A DNA stretch of 64,000 nucleotides from Anthoceros angustus (Eukaryota > Streptophyta > Anthocerotopsida > Anthocerotales > Anthocerotaceae): NCBI GenBank assembly GCA_010909165.1, contig MU008158.1, forward strand, positions 556,581 through 620,580. Reading direction: 5' to 3'. The notes under the pieces are model-generated. The model searched no databases, was not told where the DNA came from, and saw only the letters and a program-made list of their open reading frames with translations. Numbering within the stretch: the first letter of the stretch is position 1; the number at the start of each line of letters is the position of its first letter. Position numbers and translations under genes: made by a program. Positions 44,624 to 56,545 of this stretch are shown one piece after another.

Positions 44624-47600
44624 TCACGCCTCCGACTTGCTGGCGCTTGCGGTGAGAGATGAGAACAAGTTTGGCATCGATATCTCCCCAAAAGTGTCCT
44701 TCAACCTGCCCACTTGCCCATCGGTCAATATAGAGCCCAGCTTCAAGGTGCTGCTTCCGACCTGCATCTCACGTATGACTCGTTAGGTGAAATGACTTCG
44801 AACCTTTTCCAACAGACGGAGGGTCTTTCAGCCAGCAACGAACGGAGGAAGCTTGGGGGACGCGGAAGTGAAGGCACACACGCTACACACCTGGGTCATG
44901 AAATTCTGGAAATTTTTAGCATTGGACGCTGAAGCGGGACTGTCCTCAAACTGAAATGCAGAGGCATCACCAGCACTGCCATAAGGTCTTAACCTGCTGG
45001 TGTCCTCCTCCTTTCTCCTTGGCCGAGAAGGTGTTGATGATCCATTTGTTGATAGATTTGGACCACTGCATGAAGCAAGGTTGGTGGCCGTTACCACTGC
45101 GAACGACACAGCTGTTGAGCACAAGTGACAATGGTCGGGGACCAGAAAGAGATGCACCTGACTGGGAGGTATGTGAATCGAGGGACTGTTGCCGACATGT
45201 TCAAAACGTTGGCATCAGAAGAAGATGGTGGTCGTTGCACATTGTCTTTGTACAGGCGATTGAGCTGCATAAGCAACCCAAACAACACAGCTGATCTCTG
45301 ATAGAAGCGTCGCTCGTTTTCCCAGAGATGAGGTTCGTAACTGCAGCCCAAATCAGTATTGAAATTAGCACGGCATCGTAGATGCAGGTCTCTGAAACAA
45401 AGCACATTGGCACAGGTGCAGCTAAAAGAGAATCATCCGAGCAGTGATGGGAGATATACTCACGTGGCCCAGTCAATTGGATCCAGCCTGCTATGCAATT
45501 TAGACGCCAGCTTTACTGCCCACTTTTTACGGGTTGATGCTAAAGCATCAGACGAACTGTGCGCTTGACTTCTCCTTATATTGGAACCTGTACCAAGAGG
45601 CTCAGAACCTCTGTCCCCTTCAGGTGCGTCCATATCTTCAGCTTTGATACTTTGGCCACCCGAAAGAACGTCTCCCAAAAAACGTACATCAAACAGGAGC
45701 TGTAGCAATCCTTTTTCTGAGATTTGAATGCGACTTGATGAAGAATCGTCAACAATACTTTCATATAAAGAAAACACCTGCACTACAAAGAAGCAGGTAA
45801 GGAAATCAGTGGTCGGAAAAATATATATACGCACATCTGTACCATACACATCTACTTCAGCACAAAACACAGTCATCGAGGCCCTACGGTTGAAAGAAAT
45901 AAATTGGCACTCTGAGCCAGCCATAGAAACTTGCGCACTTACATGTTCACACAGTCTCCAGGCAAACATGCGGAGAATCACTCTGTCAAGCATGTGCCCA
46001 CCAATCCTTCGTATTTCTTGGCAGGCGGCAAAGAGAGAAGCAACTGCATAAGCAGAAGGCATAGCTGGCAGTGCCATTTGCATCTCAACAAAACCACCCC
46101 CTTCTTCTTTTTGCTTCAGCACCGTCTCCTCCCAACCCTTAACAGAAAGAAGTGTCAGGACACGACAGCACAAGAGGCATACAACAACTACACTAAATTT
46201 CACAAGCCCACTTTCTTACCTTCAATGGATGTGTTGTTGCTAGACATTCGTCTTTAAACAAGTCTCTCATTAGGCAGGTAACGAGTTCCTCGGTGCTCCA
46301 TGAAATCCAGATTTCATGAGCAGCAATGCTCTGACGCCTTAAACTCCGCTGTAGATGTGCAAGCTTCAACGAGCCTTCATCCTCACCACCTGCGCCAGCC
46401 CGCCGTGTGTGCAACCGCCTTCCAGTTCCCTGTGGTTCAGAATCCAGCCACGAATGCTGCCTCCATGACAACAAAGTTCCCCTAGAATTTGAGCTGGTGG
46501 TCTCTCTTGAGATCCAAAGGGCTGGAGGCCCAAGAATCACACAAAGTGCAGACGAGTTGCGGGCCAAAGCAGCTGCTAGCCTTCCCAAAAATAAAGATCT
46601 CTCGACAATAAGTGACACATCTCCAACCTCTGGAACAGCCATCTCTGAATCCTTGAGGGAGACCGGAGGCTGCTTTGTCACATTTTTGGAGGACCTGCCC
46701 TCTGTATTTACATTCACATCGGACAGAACCCTATTTGAGCTTTCGGATGCACGCTTCTTGCTCTCAGCCAGAGATGTAAGTCTGGTAGAAATCTCTGAAA
46801 CCACGCTTGCCACGCACTTATGGCACTGCTCCTGGAGAAAAGGAGCAAGCTCTGTCATCCTTGCAGAGGTCTCAGGACCCTGCAGAAAGGTCACAGCGTC
46901 TTCAAGAATCTTGTGCAGTCCTCCATCAATGGTGTCCTTAACCCCTGCAACATCCTGACCGTACCAGGAGTTCAGGCTGTCCGAGAGGTCTTTCACATCC
47001 TTAGATGACTTCCAAAGAGGATCCCCACCGGTCAGATTGCCCTGACCAACAGAAGCCTCAAGCCCTTTCATCGTGTGGCTATCTTGGAAGGAAGAGAACG
47101 CGCCACCATGCAGAGCATACGGACTGTCCAAGCTCAGGTACTGGACCAACGACGACGATGACTTGACAGCAGCAAGACATTCGTCTAGCTTTGTCCCTAC
47201 ACTGATTTCACCGAACTTCAAGGTGATGATTCCCTTAGCCCTCCTCACAAAAACCTTCTCAAATACGGCAGCCCATATGTTAACCGGCTGGTTGAGCAAC
47301 AGATCACACACACGGTCCCACGGGGAATCAATGTCCTTGCCGAAGGCACTTTTCAGCCAATCTAAACTGGCGTCCATTGCAGCATGTGTCTCCAAAGCCT
47401 CTCTTATCGATTTCTCTATGTCCGCAAGCTCACTAACGCTCTTGATCTCTTCAAGCAGGAGCTTGCCCTCTACAGATATTTCCTCCGCACACGCACTCAG
47501 CCATGAAACACAGGCCTGCGATATCTGCTTGCTACTCAACGGAACCATGCAGCTCTCCACCTTGTCTCTGTGAGCCTTCCAAAGCCGGACTTCCTTTTCC

Positions 47601-48565
47601 GGATTCGGAATACCACCAAAGAGCTGCGATGCCGGAGGGGACGTCAGCACCGTGCTGAACAAAAGTGGTGCCTTCCCATTCGACACCTCCAGAAACAGTT
47701 CCCCGACATGACACAGGGAAGACTGGATCATGAACACCAGTCTGTGAAGCAGTGCAGAAACGGCCGCCACCTCCAACAAAGGGGCTAAATCCGCTCCTCC
47801 AGCTCCCTTATCCCTCACCAGCCTATCCCTACCAGCAAAAGCTGCCCTGAGCTGACTCCGGATCCACGATCTGCGAGTCTCCAGGAAAAGAGAGAACACC
47901 TGCCCAGACGTGAGCTCATCCGTAGTCGCCACAGCCGCAAGAGCGACGGCGTACTCAGCAACCTGCAACCCGGGCTCCTGCAATCGCTCCCTGCTCCTCT
48001 TGGAAATCTGGTCTCGAAGACTCTCCACCAGCGGCCCCCGCTGCTTGAGCAGCGGGCAATTGGCCAGCAACTCCGTCTTCTCCTCCGACAGCAGCGCGTG
48101 CACCTCCCTGGCCCTCCAATACCTCTCCGACCCCTCCAAATACATATGCTTGTCCAAACACCCCCAGATCTTCTCCGGCGTGTCCACCAGAAACTTGAGC
48201 CGGCTGGCGGTTCCGTACAGCTGCTCCCTCCTGCTCCTCTCCTGGTCCGCCTCCGCAGACGTCCGCTGCACTACAATAGTCCGCTTCAAGCTCTCAAACC
48301 CGTGCTCCATTTTCCGGATATTGTCCGCCACAGCCTCGCACGATTTCTTCATCAACACGATAGAATCCGCGCTCTCGATCAGGTCCCTATAGCTGGCCCC
48401 GACCAGCTGCCGTAGCTCCTCCTTCTTCTCCTCGATCTCCCTGCGCGTCCTGCTCTCCACCTCCCGGATCTCCGCAACCGTGCGCGTCTCGAACAGCGCC
48501 TCGGCATTCCGAATGTTGGCATCGTCCGCCGCTCCGATCGCGGGGAATCTGCCCCCCATCCTCAT
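44624..48565 (-). CDS. COG1: Conserved oligomeric Golgi complex subunit 1
   Basis: Six exons: 48565-46220 (782 codons), 46137-45943, 45777-45464, 45340-45158, 45065-44891, 44761-44624; 1116 residues, all phases consistent. The N-terminal COG1 signature is EALFETRTVAEIREVE, EELRQLVGASYRDLI and ADSIVLMKKSCEAV. Later exons give GWEETVLKQ, ACQEIRRIGGHMLDR, YEPHLWENERRFY, VLFGLLMQLNRLY, VPRFTYLPVSGP, NFQNFMTQ and VGSSTLKLGSILTDGQVG, in the order seen in plant COG1. The COG complex tethers retrograde vesicles at the Golgi, and COG1 bridges its two lobes (established). ATG 48565 is the first in frame; a second ATG lies two codons later. The very large first exon is notable beside the short later exons. 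Confidence 0.95.
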
Positions 48566-48893
48566 CCTGCTGCATCTGCTGCTCCACCTCCTGCTCCCGC
48601 TTTCCTGCACTGCGCTGCTCTCCCGAGCAACCAACAACGCCTTTCCCTCCCCCGAGTCGGGCCTTTTTCGTTTTATACCAATTCCAAGCTCCACTCTGCA
48701 TATGCCAGTCTGCAACAACTTTTTTTCATCTCCACCATAAGGGTGGAAACGATATTTAGGGTTTTCCCTTTCCCATTAAATGGTAGTCTCGTCGCCTCAT
48801 TCTGTTTCCAGCACGCCTGGAGACCGCGCTTTGCCGAGGCCTTGCTATGGCGTGAGAGTAGAAGGTGCTCGCGGCCTTCAGATCAAAGCGTAA
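48566..48893. promoter_or_regulatory. Putative bidirectional promoter, COG1 / PRP16
   Basis: The divergent start codons of COG1 and the PRP16-like gene are 328 bp apart, so this interval must hold both 5' UTRs and promoters. No clear core element was identified; the assignment rests on orientation and distance. Confidence 0.5.
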
Positions 48894-51800
48894 ATGGCCG
48901 GCTTCAAGGTGGCCGGATTCGCTCAGGTTCTGGAGCGGCTGGAGGCGGAAGCGCCGGCATCAGGAGGTCTCCAGCAGCCTACTGGCGCTGAGCGAGTGGT
49001 GTTCAAAGTGCCGGCTGAACGGAAGTCTGTTCTAGGGCTTGATGCCCTGGCTCGAGCCAAGAGAGCAGCCGAGGGAGAGCTGCCCGGCGCCGGGGCCAAG
49101 CGGACGCATGTGGAATCGGAAGCAGCATCAGCAGCAGCTCAAGACCGGGATATCGATGATCAGCGGGAGCAGCAGGAACAGGAGCAAGGTCACGATGAGG
49201 AGCAGGAGAAATTGCAGGAGAGGAAGGCGCCTGGAAATGGAGCTCACCCGGGGCCGAGCAGCAGGATCGTGGCGGGGAGGAATTACCGTAGCCTGCGCCC
49301 GCCGGACACGCCGTCTCATCCAGGAGGAGTGAACGAGGATGTGGCCGCCGCCATTGCCAAGCGGGCCAAGGACAGGCGACCGCCGCTGGATCCCGCTCGG
49401 AACCGCGGGAGGGACGACCGGTGGAACCCGGGCGGTGACCGGCACAGGCCGCCACGGAGCGAGGATCGGAGCAGGGAACGGGACAGGGATTGGAGGGACG
49501 GGAGGGAGCTGGGTTCGCGGAGCAGCGGGAGCGGGAGCGGGAGCGGGAGCGGGAGCAGCAGGGGGTCGAACCAGCACCAGCGGAGGAGCTCGAGCTCGGC
49601 GTGGGACGATGGGAGGTGGGAGTGGGAGGACACTCCTCGGCGGTCAGGATCGTCGAGGGAGCACTCCCGGGGGCCTCCGTCGCCTGCGCCGTTTATCCCG
49701 CCGTCGCCGGCGGAGTCGCTCCTGGTGTCGCCTTGGGGCGGGGACACTCCCTACGACCGGGGCGTCGGCGTGGGACATGGCGTCGCCTGCCCCGGAGAGG
49801 ATACGGGCCGGGAGCGCGGCGTCGAGGGAGAGTTCCGGGAGTGGTGGGCGGAGGGAAAGGCATCACATGACGTTCAGGCAACAGGGGAGCTCAGCGTCTG
49901 GGGATGGGCAGGAGATTGTGTTCCGGAGCAGGAGGCAGCTGACTGAGGAGGAGATGCGGGCGGAGATGGAGGCTGCGGAGATGGTGTCCGACAGGTCGTG
50001 GTACGACCGGGATGAGGGGGGTTCCACTGCGTTCGAGGCGGAGGGGAGCGAGCCGTTTTTGGGCGACGAGGCTACGTTCAAGAAGAGGGAGGCTGAAATG
50101 GCGAAGCGACTGACGCGGAGGGATGGGTCGCAGATGAGTCTGGCTCAGAGCAAGAAGCTCTCGCAGCTGAGTGCGGATAATGCGCAGTGGGAGGATCGGC
50201 AGCTTCTCAGGTCGGGGGCGGTGCGGAGCACGGAGCAGCAGACGGAGTTTGATGACGAGGAGGAGAGCAGGGTGATTTTGCTGGTGCATGATACCAAGCC
50301 ACCGTTTCTGGACGGGAGGGTGGTGTTTACCAAGCAGTCTGAGCCCGTGATGCCGGTTAAGGATCCCACGTCTGACATGGCTATTATTGCGAGAAAGGGT
50401 TCTGTGCTTGTTCGGGAGATTCGGGAGAAGCAGAGCCAGAACAAGTCCCGGCAGCGGTTCTGGGAGCTTGCTGGGTCGAAGTTGGGGAACATTCTGGGGG
50501 TTGAGAAGACGGAGGATCAGATTGATGCTGACAATGTTGAGGTGGGTGATGAGGGTGAAGTTGACTTCAGGAAGAACAACAAGTTTGCGACTCACATGAA
50601 GGACAATAAAAGTCAGGCTTCCAGTAACTTTGCGAGGGAGAAGACTTTGATGGAGCAGAGGCAGTATCTGCCGATATTTTCTATAAGGGATGACCTTCTC
50701 CAGGTGATTAGGGACAACCAGGTGATAGTGGTTGTTGGAGAGACGGGATCTGGAAAGACTACTCAGATGACTCAGTATCTGCATGAGGATGGATATACTA
50801 GGAACGGCATGATTGGTTGTACTCAGCCCAGGCGTGTGGCAGCGATGAGTGTTGCTAAGCGTGTCAGTGACGAGATGGATTGTGAGCTAGGTGAGAAGGT
50901 TGGATATGCTATCCGATTCGAAGATGTCACTAGCGACAAGACTGTCATCAAATACATGACAGATGGTGTGCTTCTTCGAGAGACGTTGCGAGAGTCTGAC
51001 CTTGACGGTTACAGTGTGGTGATTATGGACGAGGCCCATGAACGATCTCTGAACACGGATGTGCTGTTTGGCATTCTGAAGCAGGTTGTGGCACGCCGAC
51101 GAGATTTTAAGCTCATTGTGACTTCAGCGACTCTGAATGCTCAGAAGTTCTCCAATTTCTTTGGGAGTGTTCCTGTATTCCATATCCCAGGGCGAACGTT
51201 TCCTGTGAACATTCTTTACAGCAAGACTCCTTGTGAAGATTATGTGGATGCAGCAGTCAAGCAAGCCATGGCAATACACATCACCTCTCCGCCAGGTGAT
51301 ATTCTCGTTTTTATGACTGGCCAAGACGAAATTGAGTGTTGCTGTTTTGCACTAGCAGAACGAATCCAGCAATTGGAGGACAGCTCAGACAAGGCAGTGG
51401 CTCCTCTGTCAATTCTTCCCATATACTCTCAATTGCCAGCTGACCTGCAGGCCAAGATATTTCAGAAGGCAGATGATGGTGCTCGCAAGTGTATAGTGGC
51501 CACCAACATTGCAGAGACATCCTTAACTGTGGATGGTATTTACTACGTCATTGACTCGGGGTATGGAAAGATCAAAGTCTACAACCCGAGAATGGGTATG
51601 GACGCGCTACAAGTTTTTCCGGTGAGTCGTGCAGCAGCAGATCAACGCTCTGGCCGAGCAGGCCGTACGGGTCCAGGAACTTGCTATCGCCTCTACACGG
51701 AAACAGCTTATCAAAACGAAATGTTGCCGAATCCGGTGCCAGAGATTCAACGCACCAATTTGGGCAACGTGGTTTTGTTGCTGAAGTCTCTCAAAATTGA

Positions 51801-52767
51801 AAACCTGCTGGACTTCGATTTCATGGACCCACCACCACAGGAGAATATTCTGAACTCCATGTACCAACTGTGGGTTCTGGGTGCTCTGGACAATGTAGGT
51901 GGGCTCACGTCTTTGGGACGGAAGATGGTGGAATTCCCTCTCGATCCATCTCTAGCAAAAATGCTCCTGATGGGGGATGAATTAGGCTGTGTGAGTGAGG
52001 TTCTGACCATTGTGTCCATGCTGTCAGTTCCTTCAGTCTTCTTCAGGCCAAAAGACCGTGCTGAAGAGAGTGATTCTGCAAGGGAGAAGTTCTTTGTGCC
52101 AGAAAGTGACCACCTTACTCTCCTAAATGTGTACCAGCAATGGGAAGCTAACCAGTGTCGGGGTGATTGGTGCAACGATCATTATCTGCATGTGAAGGGC
52201 CTTCGTAAAGCTCGAGAGGTGCGTTCTCAGCTTCTTGACATTCTGAAGATGCAAAAGATAGCACTGTCTACATCACCTTCTGATTGGGATATGGTGCGGA
52301 AGGCAATTTGTTCATCTTATTTCCACAACTCTGCCCGTCTCAAAGGTGTTGGTGAGTACGTGAACTGCAGGACGGGCATGCCCTGTCATCTCCATCCAAG
52401 CAGTGCCCTGTATGGGCTCGGATATACACCGGACTATATTGTCTATCACGAACTTGTCCTGACCTCAAAGGAGTACATGCAATGTGTCACAGCTGTTGAG
52501 CCGCAGTGGCTTGCAGAGCTGGGTCCAATGTTCTTCTCAGTGAAGGACTCCAATACGTCGAGACTTCAACAGATTCGGAAGCAGCGAGAGGAAAAGACAG
52601 CTATGGAGCAGGAAATGGATGAGCTACGGAAGAGGCAAGCTGTGGAAGAGGAGATGAAGAAGGAGAAAGAACAGGCAGCACGACAGAAGGAGAAGCAGAC
52701 ATTGTCCACTTTTAGCCGGAGAGAACCTGGAACGCCAGCTCGTACTCCCAGGCGGCTGGGCCTGTAG
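48894..52767 (+). CDS. PRP16: Pre-mRNA splicing DEAH-box helicase PRP16-like, intronless, one apparent frameshift
   Basis: From ATG 48894 the frame encodes the PRP16 N-terminus ([14 protein letters not shown], an RS/RE/RD-rich region, [24 protein letters not shown]), then shifts at the GGGG run 49759-49762. The next frame continues [16 protein letters not shown] to the stop at 52767. The helicase core has [10 protein letters not shown] (I), [11 protein letters not shown] (Ia), [12 protein letters not shown] (II, DEAH), SATL (III), [11 protein letters not shown] (V) and [12 protein letters not shown] (VI), followed by the winged-helix, ratchet and OB regions ([19 protein letters not shown]). 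Length is about 1290 residues if the frames are joined. PRP16 drives remodelling between the two catalytic steps of splicing in the nucleus (established). Absence of introns over 3.9 kb is unusual beside its multi-exon neighbours. Confidence 0.92.
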
Positions 52768-53386
52768 AGATGGGATCATCTCCAGATTAACTGCAGACTT
52801 GCAGTCGGGCACTTGATCTTTTTTTCACGACCTCAGTATATGCTCCTGGGTGTATTGTATGTCAAAAGTTTTTCCACAGTTTCGGTCCGATCTGTGATTT
52901 TTTTCGTTTGTAGGATCACTTCCTGTCATCAATTGCTTGGAACATTCCTTCCAATCGTGGTTGATTGTGGAGGTTCACTGTGTGGTTTCTCAGGCTTTAC
53001 ACATATTTGTCGAAGAGAAAAGGCTGTCAACGGCTGAACCAAGGGTGTTTATGTGACAGCTATTTGAGCTTAGGATTTTCTAACGGTGAGATGGGTAACA
53101 ACCTTGAATGGTTACTTAAGTTATCACTACTATGTTTGAGGTGTGCTTCGGTGGTGGTCTGATGAGGCTGCCTATCTCCTGTCACAGTTTTGCAGCCGCT
53201 GGAAGAGGACGGACATCTAGGTGGTGCTGTATGGCAGGCTGGATTGTAGTGACGAGGGTAACTGAACGAAAGCGTACCGTCCAAAGCTTGTATATACATA
53301 GTGAAAGCCTGTAGCTAGTATGAGTGTGATTTTGTTAACTCGAGCGGCGTCTTGCATACACCGCAGCTCTTATTAGGCAGTGAGCC
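52768..53386. other. Spacer between PRP16-like gene and PPR-4
   Basis: 3' UTR of PRP16 and promoter of PPR-4. I see no extra gene or repeat. Confidence 0.5.
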
Positions 53387-55510
53387 ATGTCAGTGTGGAG
53401 TGTGGTTGCACTCGAACCATCCAAATTGCAAGAGAAGCCGTTGTGCATCCGATTGAGTGTTGTAGGAACAGCTCCCTCCCGTCTAACCTCCTCCAGGAAC
53501 CAAGGCTCGGGACGCAGGCATTTTGGGAGGTGGACCATATCTGCAATCAGCCTAGTCCCAGCCCGTCAAGCTGCTCTGGATGGTCGCTCTATCTCCTACA
53601 AGAGCTTGCCGGAGGAGCGGCCGGAGTACGGCAGGCGCGTGTCGGGCAGAACTGTGAGCAAGCTATGCCAAGACGGCCATCTCACTGAGGCCGTTGAGGC
53701 TTTGGAGTTTCTGGTGCACACCGGCCGTTCTGTCTCCAAAGCTTTCCTCTACGCAGTCCTGAAGAAATGTGCAATCAAGAAGGAACTTGGTCTGGGAAGC
53801 CGCGTCCATGCTTTGACTGTGAGAAAGGGGTACCAGGCAGACCCGTTCCTGTGCAACCACATACTGCGGATGTATGCTTCTCATGGCAGGTTGCAAGACG
53901 CGATGGATGTGTTTCAAGGTGTTGCCTCACCGGATGCCTTCATGTGGTCATCCATAATCTCTGCGCATGTTAAGCATCGACGAGATGGGCAGGCCGTAGA
54001 ACTGTACCATCGGATGCGCAGGTCCAGCGTGAAGCCAGACGGGCATGTGTTTGTGGCAGCCCTCCAGGCTTGTGCCAGGAGCGGAGACTTGAAGTCCGGC
54101 CAGCGGGTGCATGCTGATGTTTTGGCCAGTGGCCTTGAGCCTGATCTATTCGTCTGTAGTGGCTTGGTGGACATGTATGCAAAGTGTGGCAGCTTGGAGG
54201 ATGCGAGGGGTGTGTTTGACGGACTTGGAGCGAAAAATGTGGTAATATGGAATGCTATGATCGCTGGCTATTCCCAGCATAACATGGGCCAGGAAGCCCT
54301 GCGTCTTTACAGTGCTATGCAAGAAGAAGGCAAGGCACCCAATGGCGTTACATTTTTGGCTGTGCTGCAGGCATGTGCAAGTGTTGGCACCCCGGCCTTG
54401 GAGAAGGGGAAGCAGCTTCATTTAAAGATCAGGGAACTAGGGCATGAAGCTGATGTATTTGTAGCCAGCAGTTTGGTCAACATGTATGCAAAGTGTGGGA
54501 GCGTAGAAGACGCGCAGACGGTGTTTGACAGGCTTGGTCACAAAAATGTGGTCACATGGACTGCCATGATAGCAGGATATTCCCAGCAGGGGATGGGCCA
54601 GGAAGCCCTTCGTCTTTACAGTGCTATGCAACGAGAAGGATTGGCGGTACCCAATTCTGTGACATATATGTGCCTCCTCCAGGCATGTGCAGATGTCGCA
54701 GCTCTGAATTTAGGAAGGCAGCTTCATGCACAGATTGTAGATCAAGGGCTTCAGGCTGATGTGTGTGTAACCGGCAGTCTGATTAACATGTATGGGAAGT
54801 GTGGGAGTATGGTTGATGCACAGCAGGTGTTCGACGCGTTGCGTGAAAGAGACCTTGTCGCCTGGAGTGCACTGATTGCAGGCTACACCTATCAGGGTGA
54901 AAGTGAAGTGGTCTTTGGCTTAGTACAAAGAATGAGAGAGGATGGACGGCAGCCAGACAGCATCACATTCCTCAGTCTACTAACAGTATGCAGCCATGCG
55001 GGTCTGGTGGAGAAGGGCTGGGAGTACTTTCATGCCATGGCCAGCCAGCACGGCATCACTCCTACAGTGGAGCACTACGCTTGCATGGTGGATATCCTGG
55101 GCCGTGCAGGACGGTTGGACGAGGCACTGGCGTTGGTGAACTCAATGCCTGTATTGCCTACTACTGCAGTTTGGCACACACTGCTGGGTAGTTGTCGAAA
55201 GTGGAGGAACGTGGATGTGGGACGTCATGCTTTCAATGAAGCAGTGAAGATAGACAAGAAAGATGCCGCAGCACATGTGTTGATGTCAAATGTCTACGTT
55301 GGTGCGCATATGTGGGAGCTTGCACGGAAGATACAGGCGAGGAGGAAAAAAATCAGGGCGTGGAAGCAGCCAGCGCAAAGCTGGTGGACAGACAAGGACG
55401 GACTTGTGCACAGTTTCTTGGTTGGGGATGAAAAGCTTCCGGAGAATCGGACAAGTGTGACTCTTGAACTTTCGAAGGTGAAGGGTACATTCGGTATCGT
55501 ATGTATCTGA
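53387..55510 (+). CDS. PLS-class PPR protein, E-type without DYW, short form (PPR-4)
   Basis: Intronless, 707 residues. It begins MSVWSVVALEPSKLQ, matching the PPR-1 leader, so this start is well supported. The leader of about 100 residues is rich in Arg/Ser and is probably an organelle targeting sequence. Only four S-motif signatures remain (MYASHGRLQDAMDVF, YAKCGSLEDARGVF, YAKCGSVEDAQTVF, YGKCGSMVDAQQVF) against eight in PPR-2, so it has about four fewer triads. The C-terminus has the E region (KKDAAAHVLMSNVY) and E+ (QSWWTDKDGLVHSF) and a 30-residue tail with no DYW domain. It is the only PPR gene here with an intact leader, all motifs in frame and a complete end. Confidence 0.93.
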   Translation: MSVWSVVALEPSKLQEKPLCIRLSVVGTAPSRLTSSRNQGSGRRHFGRWTISAISLVPARQAALDGRSISYKSLPEERPEYGRRVSGRTVSKLCQDGHLTEAVEALEFLVHTGRSVSKAFLYAVLKKCAIKKELGLGSRVHALTVRKGYQADPFLCNHILRMYASHGRLQDAMDVFQGVASPDAFMWSSIISAHVKHRRDGQAVELYHRMRRSSVKPDGHVFVAALQACARSGDLKSGQRVHADVLASGLEPDLFVCSGLVDMYAKCGSLEDARGVFDGLGAKNVVIWNAMIAGYSQHNMGQEALRLYSAMQEEGKAPNGVTFLAVLQACASVGTPALEKGKQLHLKIRELGHEADVFVASSLVNMYAKCGSVEDAQTVFDRLGHKNVVTWTAMIAGYSQQGMGQEALRLYSAMQREGLAVPNSVTYMCLLQACADVAALNLGRQLHAQIVDQGLQADVCVTGSLINMYGKCGSMVDAQQVFDALRERDLVAWSALIAGYTYQGESEVVFGLVQRMREDGRQPDSITFLSLLTVCSHAGLVEKGWEYFHAMASQHGITPTVEHYACMVDILGRAGRLDEALALVNSMPVLPTTAVWHTLLGSCRKWRNVDVGRHAFNEAVKIDKKDAAAHVLMSNVYVGAHMWELARKIQARRKKIRAWKQPAQSWWTDKDGLVHSFLVGDEKLPENRTSVTLELSKVKGTFGIVCI

Positions 55511-55652
55511 TAATTGGTGCAGGCACAGGGCGAAGCTGTCGACCTTGTACGCCCTAAGCAACACTTCCGAGATGACCATAATAAATGTGAACTTCTCCTC
55601 ACTGTTACATCATGATGAATTGAGTCCATGTCGAGAGCTTGTGGTTAACAGT

Positions 55653-55790
55653 CGAACACTCCGTGCGTCATACCACAAAATGAGACACTCCGTGAGTCAT
55701 ACCACAAAATGGAACACTCCGCGTGAGTCATACCACAAAATGGAGTTCGAACAGTCTGTGAGTCATATCACAAAATGGAGTTCGAATGAA
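55653..55790. repeat. ~30-bp tandem repeat, 4-5 copies
   Basis: Core GAGTCATACCACAAAATGG recurs with small length changes (28-35 bp spacing) and a variable CACTCCGTG or GTTCGAACAG linker. It lies between PPR-4 and the satellite array and is non-coding. Confidence 0.85.
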
Positions 55791-56059
55791 ATGATGGTAA
55801 ACATCTTGTACTGATTCTATGCATCAAACAATTCAAATGTATCCTTTCTAACCACTCTGACGCACGCAACCGTGGCATCCTCGGACTATCATGTACATGA
55901 TGGGAGTGGGTCGTCCCGGGACTCATGGCGCGATTCTCTCGTCCCGAGAATGTCATGTATGAGTCGCGGTGGTCCGTCGTAGGACTCCTGACGCGCACGA
56001 GTGGAACGATAACTTTGAAGAAGGTTTTAACATAACGTATAAAAATATGGATTATCTAG

Positions 56060-56545
56060 CTAAATCCGGTTGGTTACATAGGACTTTGAGGCTCCTTGGC
56101 TTCCGTGAATAGAGTATTTCAACTGAGTTTTATAGCTAGTGACCACGAAGCAGGTTAATGCAATTGTAATGACTTCCTCCGTCGTACCATATGGTGATGG
56201 TACGTGAATCATTCTTGCGCGCTTTGGTGGGCTCATACGTCTGCGGGGCATGACACCGCCTCGCCTCCACATAAATGCGGATGGGTCGGTGTAGAACCTG
56301 CTAGCATCGATCTCGAGTTCGCCGCCCCACTCCGTGCTCCTCTTCATCCTTTTGACATAGTCGGTGAAGTCCCCTTCGACTACATCCTCGTAAGTCCGCT
56401 TTGTCTTTCCAACTCGGCAACGGCCGGAGGACGCCCGCCACACGCCTGCCTCGTCATCCAACGGTGGTTTCAACCATGGAAGTTTGAGGCTGCCACGGAG
56501 CGGAATAGGCACTTGCCGTCCCAACGCGCCCAACTTCGTACTCAT
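56060..56545 (-). pseudogene. Decayed coding segment in satellite copy 1, possibly OTU-like
   Basis: A 161-codon frame contains YEDVVEGDFTDYVKRMKRS directly followed by TEWGGELEI, then a tract ending IHVPSPYGTTEEVITIALT. The pattern D-F-x-x-Y-x-x-x-M followed by W-G-G-x-x-E-I resembles the middle of OTU-type cysteine proteases, which occur in some plant transposons. The catalytic Cys region was not found upstream and the spacing after WGGELEI is disturbed. I treat it as a remnant; the family call is weak. Confidence 0.35.
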
